Assembly (NCBI GenBank): GCA_016124945.1
Contig: WGMT01000007.1
Span: 1-64,000, forward strand
DNA length: 64,000 nucleotides
Source of the DNA: a bacterium
GTDB taxonomy: Bacteria; Chloroflexota; Anaerolineae; Caldilineales; Caldilineaceae
Direction: 5' to 3'
Position 1 is the first letter of the stretch, and every line of letters begins with the position of its first letter. The position numbers and the translations under genes are program-made. This document shows positions 57,177 to 64,000 of this stretch, in pieces. The notes under the pieces were generated by a model, which did not search any database, had not been told where the DNA came from, and saw nothing but the letters and a program-made list of their open reading frames with translations.

Positions 57177-57246
57177 AATAAAAGTAATGAATAAAGAATG
57201 GGGAAACGACGGCTTACGTGCCGTCGTTTCCCCATTCTTTATTCAC
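57177..57246. repeat. 25-bp perfect inverted repeat containing GAATAAAGAATGGG
   Basis: GAATAAAGAATGGGGAAACGACGGC-TTACGT-GCCGTCGTTTCCCCATTCTTTATTC between lspA and the rluD-type gene. Confidence 0.88.
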
Positions 57247-57285
57247 CATCTATTTTGCCGAATATTTTGCCAGACGAAAGAAACA

Positions 57286-58254
57286 ATGAACGAAACCGAA
57301 CGATTCAACTTTACAATCTCCTCCGACGCCGAAGGAGAGAGGCTTGACCGCTGGCTAACCAGCCAGATGAGTGGACGCTCTCGCGCCGAGATCCAGCGCT
57401 GGATCGACGATGGCCGTGTGTTGGTGGACGGCAAAATCGGCAAGCCGGGCCGCAAGTTGGAGTCGGGGCAAACGGTGGACGTGGAGACGCCCGTCACAGT
57501 AGAAACGACATTGGCGGCAGAATCGATCCCGCTGGTGATTGTCTACGAAGACGCCGACCTGCTGGTGGTGGACAAGCCCGCGGGCATGGTGGTTCACCCG
57601 GCGCCGGGCCACAGCACAGGGACGTTGGTCAATGCGGTTCTGCACCATGTCCCCGATTTGGAGGGGGTGGGCGGCGAAAAGCGCCCCGGCCTCGTCCACC
57701 GCATCGATAAGGACACATCCGGCCTGATTGTGGTAGCCAAAAACGACCGTGCCCACCGCATCATGCAGCGTCAATTTGCCTCTCGGTTGGTGCATAAGGT
57801 CTACCTTGCGCTGTTGGAAGGCCAGATCACCCCCGAAAACGGACGTATTTCTGCACCAATCGGGCGGCATCCGGTGGAACGTAAACGGATGGCCGTGCTC
57901 CCCGCCGATCCCTACACCGGCGAAACCAAAGGACGGGCCGCCCTCACCGACTACCGGACACTGGGGCACTACGCAACCCGTCTTAACAGCGGCGAAATGG
58001 GCAATTTCACACTGGTCGAAGCCGTGATTCACACCGGGCGCACCCATCAGATCCGCGTCCACTTTGCATGGATGAAACACCCCGTCGTCGGCGATACGCT
58101 CTACGGCTACCGCCGTCAACGCATCCCCATCAAACGTCAATTTCTCCACGCTCACCAACTGCGCTTCCGCTTGCCCAGCACAAAGGAGACGGTGGAGTTC
58201 ACTAGTCCGCTGCCGGGGGATTTGCAGAAGGTGTTGGATGGGATGGATGCGTGA
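57286..58254 (+). CDS. rluD: RluA/RluD family pseudouridine synthase
   Basis: S4 domain then PGLVHRIDKDTSGLIVVAKNDRAHRIMQRQF; ATG 57286 preferred over 57187, which lies in the inverted repeat. Confidence 0.92.
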   Translation: MNETERFNFTISSDAEGERLDRWLTSQMSGRSRAEIQRWIDDGRVLVDGKIGKPGRKLESGQTVDVETPVTVETTLAAESIPLVIVYEDADLLVVDKPAGMVVHPAPGHSTGTLVNAVLHHVPDLEGVGGEKRPGLVHRIDKDTSGLIVVAKNDRAHRIMQRQFASRLVHKVYLALLEGQITPENGRISAPIGRHPVERKRMAVLPADPYTGETKGRAALTDYRTLGHYATRLNSGEMGNFTLVEAVIHTGRTHQIRVHFAWMKHPVVGDTLYGYRRQRIPIKRQFLHAHQLRFRLPSTKETVEFTSPLPGDLQKVLDGMDA

Positions 58255-58295
58255 TTCGTGATGCGTGATTCGTGATTCGTGATTCGTGATTCGTT
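58252..58295. repeat. GATTCGT heptamer repeat
   Basis: gattcgtgatgcgtgattcgtgattcgtgattcgtgattcgt, starting at the stop of the preceding gene. Confidence 0.92.
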
Positions 58296-58348
58296 GAGCA
58301 CGTTCATGCGCTTGCGCGGCACTCTCGTCTGAGTTACGCATTACGAAT

Positions 58349-58367
58349 GTAACTGTACAGGTGCGAC
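58349..58367 (+). mobile_element. solo terminal repeat related to the 59148-59235 MITE
   Basis: GTAACTGTACAGGTGCGAC matches MITE end GTAACTATACAGGTGCGAC at 18/19 positions. Confidence 0.7.
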
Positions 58368-58865
58368 ATGTCCTCGATCAAGATCATTCGCAGCAAAAAG
58401 CGATCCAAAACTGTCAGCGCCCGCATTGAGGACGGGGTGCTGGTGGTGCGCGCACCGGCGGCGATGGGCGACGAGGAGTTGACGCCGATTATTGAAAAGT
58501 TGCAGAAGCGGTTGGCACGCCGGCAGGCAAGGCGTACGCTCGATGATGCCGATCTGGAACAACGAGCACAGACGTTGAACCGTCAATATTTCGAGGTGAA
58601 GTTGCAGTGGGCGTCGATCCGCTGGGTCACCAACCAGGAGAAACGCTATGGCAGTTGCACCCCCAGCGAACGCACAATCCGCATTTCGCACCGGCTGGCG
58701 CAGGTTCCCGCGTTTGTGCTGGATTATGTCATCGTGCACGAACTGGCGCATTTGCTCGAAGCCAACCACGGCAAAGGTTTCTGGAAGCTCGTCAACCGTT
58801 TCCCCAAGACAGAACGGGCCCGCGGCTATCTCATGGCGATGGGATTGGAGGAAGTTGAGCCATGA
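58368..58865 (+). CDS. YgjP-like metallopeptidase domain protein
   Basis: 165 aa; KRYGSCTPSERTIRISHRL, VIVHELAHLLEANHGKGFWKLV. Confidence 0.88.
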   Translation: MSSIKIIRSKKRSKTVSARIEDGVLVVRAPAAMGDEELTPIIEKLQKRLARRQARRTLDDADLEQRAQTLNRQYFEVKLQWASIRWVTNQEKRYGSCTPSERTIRISHRLAQVPAFVLDYVIVHELAHLLEANHGKGFWKLVNRFPKTERARGYLMAMGLEEVEP

Positions 58866-59147
58866 TGGATCTACCCACACGATCTCCTAACAGGTGACGC
58901 TCTGAGCCACCGACCGGTTTGCATAGCAGGACGCTATAGGTTGGCCTTACGTCATCCCCACATAAACCGCTTAACTTGCAAGCATCCGATTACAATTCCC
59001 ATAATATTTATCTACATCCCCTACCAACACAAACAAGACTGTCAGTTTTTTTACCACAATTTGCCGCCATCCCCCAGCAGGCTTATAATGGTGTAACAAA
59101 ACCATCTCCGCACACAGACAAGAGCGTTTCAAAATCTAACCCGTATT

Positions 59148-59235
59148 GTAACTATAGAGGTGCGACGCATTGGCCCAGGAGAGCACACGGCAATCGCATC
59201 TGATTTCGGCCAGTGCGTCGCACCTGTATAGTTAC
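59148..59235. mobile_element. 88-bp MITE with 28-bp TIRs and 8-bp TSD (IS66-like ends)
   Basis: GTAACTATAGAGGTGCGACGCATTGGCC ... GGCCAGTGCGTCGCACCTGTATAGTTAC (26/28); CCCGTATT at 59140-59147 and 59236-59243. Confidence 0.92.
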
Positions 59236-59268
59236 CCCGTATTTGCATTTTTGCCCAAGGAGTCGCAG

Positions 59269-61095
59269 ATGGCGCGCCAGCCCCACCAACCTACGGATGA
59301 GCGAAAACAGACATCGACACAATCATTGCCGATTACTGAAAACCAGGGTCGACCTTTCATTCATCCTAAACAGGTACTTCAACGTGCTATGGCTGCCCCC
59401 GATTCCTTAACGCCGTCAGACGTGCAAATACTTCAGCGCACTGTCGGCAACCGCAAGACGGCGCAACTCCTAGCCCCCCTCCAAAGGACGGCCTCATCCT
59501 CTGCACCGGCACTTCAACAAGATCTGGTGGGTGGCGGTACAATAACGCCCACACTAGAGAACGCCGTTCAACGTGCACGCAGTAGTGGCGCGCCTCTGGC
59601 AGACAATGTGCGTACACCGATGGAACAGGCTCTTGGCGCCGATTTCAGCGGCGTGAAAATTCATACCGACACTTCATCAGATCAGATCAACCGTTCGATC
59701 CAGGCTCGGGCTTTCACCACCGGCCAGGACATCTTCTTCCGCAAGGGTGAGTACAACCCCAACAGCCAGAGCGGCCAGAAGTTGGTTGCGCATGAACTCA
59801 CCCATGTGGTTCAACAGAGTGGGCAAGTGCAACGCAAAACATTCACCCGTACACCCGATACAAAAATCAGCGCGGGGGGTGTGCCCAACAGCCAGGTGAT
59901 CCAACCGGCACGCGGACGAGGCGGACGTGTCGCAGCGGGTATCCTGACTACGATCCTTGGCGGCGGTGTACTGGGTGGCGCTTTCACAGCCGCCAGCGTT
60001 GTGGCAGCGAATACGGGCTTTGGCTTCCAAAAAGATCGTAAAGGTGGGAAAAGGGACAGTACCGACGAACTGAACCAGGTCAACGACTATTACAAGCAAG
60101 AGATCCAAAACAAAGAGAATGCGAAAGCCAGAGAAGGTGTTACGGAACCGCAGATCGCTACGCTTGACGCAGGAATTCGCCAGAAGCAGCAAGAAGGCCG
60201 CGACTTTGGTAAGTTCTACACAGCAACAGACGTAAGCTTTACCGCTCGTGACATCAACGAGTCAAATAACGAAAAGTATGAGATTTATGGCCGTAGATAT
60301 GATCCGGAGATGCCCTACGGCGGGGAAATTGAAGGAGGAAATGGGGAAGGCAAGGTGATCATCTTGCTTTCCGGTAGCGGCGGCTCAAACGAAGACCAGT
60401 TGGAGCCAGTGGCGAACATGTACTGTCGCCAGGGAGCGCAACGAGTCTACGCCCTCAACTACCGCGGCTATGGCGGCAGTATGGTCAAATCCAAATCCGG
60501 CAAGAAGAGCGCTCCGATGATGTCCGAACAAGGACTCTACAACGACGCGTATCGAATCTACCAGTATGTCACGCAACAGGAAGGCGTGAACTCGAACGCG
60601 ATTGTCGTACATGGCTTCTCGTTGGGTGGAGCAGTTGCCGCCAACCTCGTCAAGCGTGTCACCAAAGAAGGCGGAAAGCTAGGCGGTCTGGTGCTGCATA
60701 GCGCAATTGACTCTGCATACAAACAGGGCTCAAAAGGGCTGGTGGATTTTCCCGGCATTTCTCAAATCATCGGCTTTGGCACCTGGGCGCAAATGGGCAG
60801 CTTCGACACAGCCGATGCGATGAAATCCATCTCAGATATTGACCCAGATCTCCCCGTACATTTGATGAGCGGAGCAAGCAAGCAAGGAGATCACCTGGCG
60901 TTGGACAATACCAACATCTCGGCTAAGGCGGGCAAATACTTCAACAACGTTTCACAGCACCAGGGGACTGGCGGACATCTTGATGATGAGGAAATTACGG
61001 TGCCAAGCGGACATGTGGATAACAACAGCGAAGATGCACTCGCCACCTTCCTACAGTCAGTCACAGACAATCAGGGGCGCCAGCAGAACAGGTAA
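59269..61095 (+). CDS. DUF4157 (eCIScore-like) protein with C-terminal alpha/beta-hydrolase domain
   Basis: MEQALGADFSGVKIHTDTSSDQINRSIQARAFTTGQDIFFRKGEYNPNSQSGQKLVAHELTHVVQQSG; then VIILLSGSGGSNEDQLEPVANMY...VVHGFSLGGAVAANLV. ATG 59269 preceded by AAGGAG. Confidence 0.9.
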   Translation: MARQPHQPTDERKQTSTQSLPITENQGRPFIHPKQVLQRAMAAPDSLTPSDVQILQRTVGNRKTAQLLAPLQRTASSSAPALQQDLVGGGTITPTLENAVQRARSSGAPLADNVRTPMEQALGADFSGVKIHTDTSSDQINRSIQARAFTTGQDIFFRKGEYNPNSQSGQKLVAHELTHVVQQSGQVQRKTFTRTPDTKISAGGVPNSQVIQPARGRGGRVAAGILTTILGGGVLGGAFTAASVVAANTGFGFQKDRKGGKRDSTDELNQVNDYYKQEIQNKENAKAREGVTEPQIATLDAGIRQKQQEGRDFGKFYTATDVSFTARDINESNNEKYEIYGRRYDPEMPYGGEIEGGNGEGKVIILLSGSGGSNEDQLEPVANMYCRQGAQRVYALNYRGYGGSMVKSKSGKKSAPMMSEQGLYNDAYRIYQYVTQQEGVNSNAIVVHGFSLGGAVAANLVKRVTKEGGKLGGLVLHSAIDSAYKQGSKGLVDFPGISQIIGFGTWAQMGSFDTADAMKSISDIDPDLPVHLMSGASKQGDHLALDNTNISAKAGKYFNNVSQHQGTGGHLDDEEITVPSGHVDNNSEDALATFLQSVTDNQGRQQNR

Positions 61096-61124
61096 CGCTA
61101 CATCCAGGTTACAAAAGGCAAGCG

Positions 61125-62060
61125 CTAGCCGCCTGCCATAGGATCTAGCCCACAGATTAATTCAAACTGTCGATCGGCCACCTGAAACCCTCCGGCGGCA
61201 AGCGCAGGGCTGAGGACGCTCTCCACCGGCTCGTTGACAAGAACAATCCTGGCGGCGGGAAAGCGGGCCACAAACGCGGTGACCAGTGCATAACCGTGTT
61301 CGCTCATATCGGCGCCGGGCGCCACAGCAATATCCAAGAGGTGGACGTTTTCACGCTCACCGCTGTGGGCAAAGTCGTTGTGGTGGTAGAGCGCATACCC
61401 CACAGGCTTGCCGTCGATGTCGATGAGAGCGAGCGCATCCATGACGGGGTAAGCACGTATCAGTGATTGACGCCGTCGCTGCCACGGAAGGATGCCGTCG
61501 TGCCAGTGGTAGCAGTCGTAGATCATGTCGAGCGCATCGACAGGTTCAAGGATGGGTTCAAGGATAGCTTTGTCGTTGGAGATAGCGTCGGTGGGTGGCG
61601 TGTCGGGGCCGGAAACCCGTTCCCAGATCAGGAGTTCCCGTTGCTCTTGATAGCCCAGTTGCCGATACAGCGCCCGTGCCGCCTCGTTCTGCATCAGCAC
61701 TTCGAGCAGAATTTTTCTTGCGCCTCGACGTAGCGCTTGGGTGTGAATGGCCCGCATGAGAGCATAAGCCCCACCGCGCCGCCGCCTAGATAAGTCCACA
61801 GCAAGACCGCCACACCAGGCTTCATCGTTTTCAATGGCAAGCAGGGCCGCGCCGACGCCCTGCCAGACGCCATCTTCCTCGACAAGCATCACAGCACAAT
61901 CCTCCAGATGCATAGCAGATCGCTCCAAAAAACGTTCCATGCCAGGCGGATCAAAGAAAGAGCTATATTTGTAGTCGCGAAAACCACGGTTGAAGCCGTC
62001 GCAAAGAGCAGCGAGACCGGCTTCGTCGGCGTTGACAATGCGAAAGTTGGGGGACGTCAC
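61125..62060 (-). CDS. GNAT-family N-acetyltransferase
   Basis: GLAVDLSRRRRGGAYALMRAIHTQALRRGARKILLEVLMQNEAARALYRQLGYQEQREL. Confidence 0.85.
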   Translation of the reverse strand: MTSPNFRIVNADEAGLAALCDGFNRGFRDYKYSSFFDPPGMERFLERSAMHLEDCAVMLVEEDGVWQGVGAALLAIENDEAWCGGLAVDLSRRRRGGAYALMRAIHTQALRRGARKILLEVLMQNEAARALYRQLGYQEQRELLIWERVSGPDTPPTDAISNDKAILEPILEPVDALDMIYDCYHWHDGILPWQRRRQSLIRAYPVMDALALIDIDGKPVGYALYHHNDFAHSGERENVHLLDIAVAPGADMSEHGYALVTAFVARFPAARIVLVNEPVESVLSPALAAGGFQVADRQFELICGLDPMAGG

Positions 62061-62071
62061 GGTGATGATCC

Positions 62072-63178
<1,107 letters not shown>

Positions 63179-63410
63179 GTCGATACTCCGCAAGGCGCCA
63201 ACAGTCTTTGATCGGAACAGACGAGTTGATTGGAATAGACAATCTGCATGATGTAAAGGACAGGAGTCAGATCACACACAGTTGTCGGTGCATGTGCTAG
63301 AGTCAAAGATAAAGCAGAGTGGCCTCATTCAACGCAAGACACAAGTGGAATGAGGTGTGTGTTATAGCACGAAAGCAGAGACAGGTCAATGTTATCACAG
63401 AAAATCGCCT

Positions 63411-64000
63411 ATGCAGCAGGAAAGTGAATCACCGCGAAATCGGATCATGGGACTGCCCCCGCCTCTTTCGACGTGGGCGGCACACCTACAAATAGACAGC
63501 CGCGCCGACTTAAGACGGTTGGCATTGGGCGTTGGGGTGTTTATCCTGGCGCTGGGGTTGCTGGGACGTAGCAGCCCCGACTGGTTGGAAGCACGCGATC
63601 AGCGCATCGGCGCGATTGTGGGGCCGTGGCAATTCGACCTGATCGCGTGGGAGATCGACGCGGTGAGCGAAAAGCTGGTGAACGCGTTAAACCAGCCGGC
63701 CGCCGGCCTCACCATCGAGGAAGATACCGCGCTGGTGAAACGCTACATCGAAGATGCACGGGCCCTGGGTAGCCTGGAACGACAGATCAACGGCCTGCTG
63801 GCCACCGATAGCCCTGATGCACGGGACGAGATCCAGATGCTACAGCGGCAAGTGGACGCTCTGCGCGAAGAGCAGCAGGCGCGCCGTCCTGCGGTGGAGA
63901 GTATCATTCAACAGCAGGTGGGCCGAGAATTGGCCGCAGCAGGGTTTCAAGTGGGATCTGGTCCTTTTCCGCCGGTGTGGTTTACCTTTGTAGAGCCGCC
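63411..64000 (+). CDS. partial ORF, membrane-anchored protein, runs off the window
   Basis: ATG at 63411 open to window end: MQQESESPRNRIMGLPPPLSTWAAHLQIDSRADLRRLALGVGVFILALGLLGRSSPDWLEARDQ...; absent from the supplied ORF track because it has no stop in the window. Confidence 0.7.
   Translation, partial: MQQESESPRNRIMGLPPPLSTWAAHLQIDSRADLRRLALGVGVFILALGLLGRSSPDWLEARDQRIGAIVGPWQFDLIAWEIDAVSEKLVNALNQPAAGLTIEEDTALVKRYIEDARALGSLERQINGLLATDSPDARDEIQMLQRQVDALREEQQARRPAVESIIQQQVGRELAAAGFQVGSGPFPPVWFTFVEP

Noticed and set aside
57187-57285. N-terminal extension of the pseudouridine synthase
   Set aside because: It translates the 25-bp inverted repeat; ATG 57286 begins the S4-domain protein.
59170-59268. 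Upstream TTG start of the DUF4157 protein
   Set aside because: It lies inside the MITE; ATG 59269 has an AAGGAG site and gives a DUF4157-like start.
63320-63365. CCTCATTC...GAATGAGG inverted repeat in the divergent add region
   Set aside because: Short arms with a long spacer; too weak without comparative support.

Overview
This 64-kb window looks like a chromosomal segment from a high-GC bacterium, probably Chloroflexota (inferred from protein style only). It contains housekeeping genes: purB, purA, guaB, hisE/I/F/A/H, lspA, an rluD-type gene and an adenosine deaminase. Accessory content includes a 3116-aa RHS/YD-repeat protein, two SARP/BTAD-type giant regulators, a TetR/P450 pair, two very large uncharacterised proteins in tandem, a subtilase with a large insertion, TA-like modules and relics, and a DUF4157 protein fused to an alpha/beta-hydrolase. 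The strongest unexplained signals are small repeats. (1) Two MITE-like elements have clean terminal inverted repeats and exact target-site duplications: 59148-59235 (GTAA ends and 8-bp TSD, IS66-like) and 19865-20049 (9-bp TSD). (2) Four copies of a 21-nt palindrome sit in frame inside the RHS gene. (3) Many gene junctions carry their own short-tandem-repeat 'word' (period 7-18 nt), usually folded into an inverted repeat and sometimes invading coding sequence. Other observations include a HisA-NUDIX fusion, a shared C-terminal YLPA[IV]xR motif on two exported proteins, a nonsense-inactivated PIN-like toxin gene, an MNT/HEPN relic, and a promoter-like motif shared by three genes. Everything comes from reading the sequence and the supplied ORFs; no database search was run.
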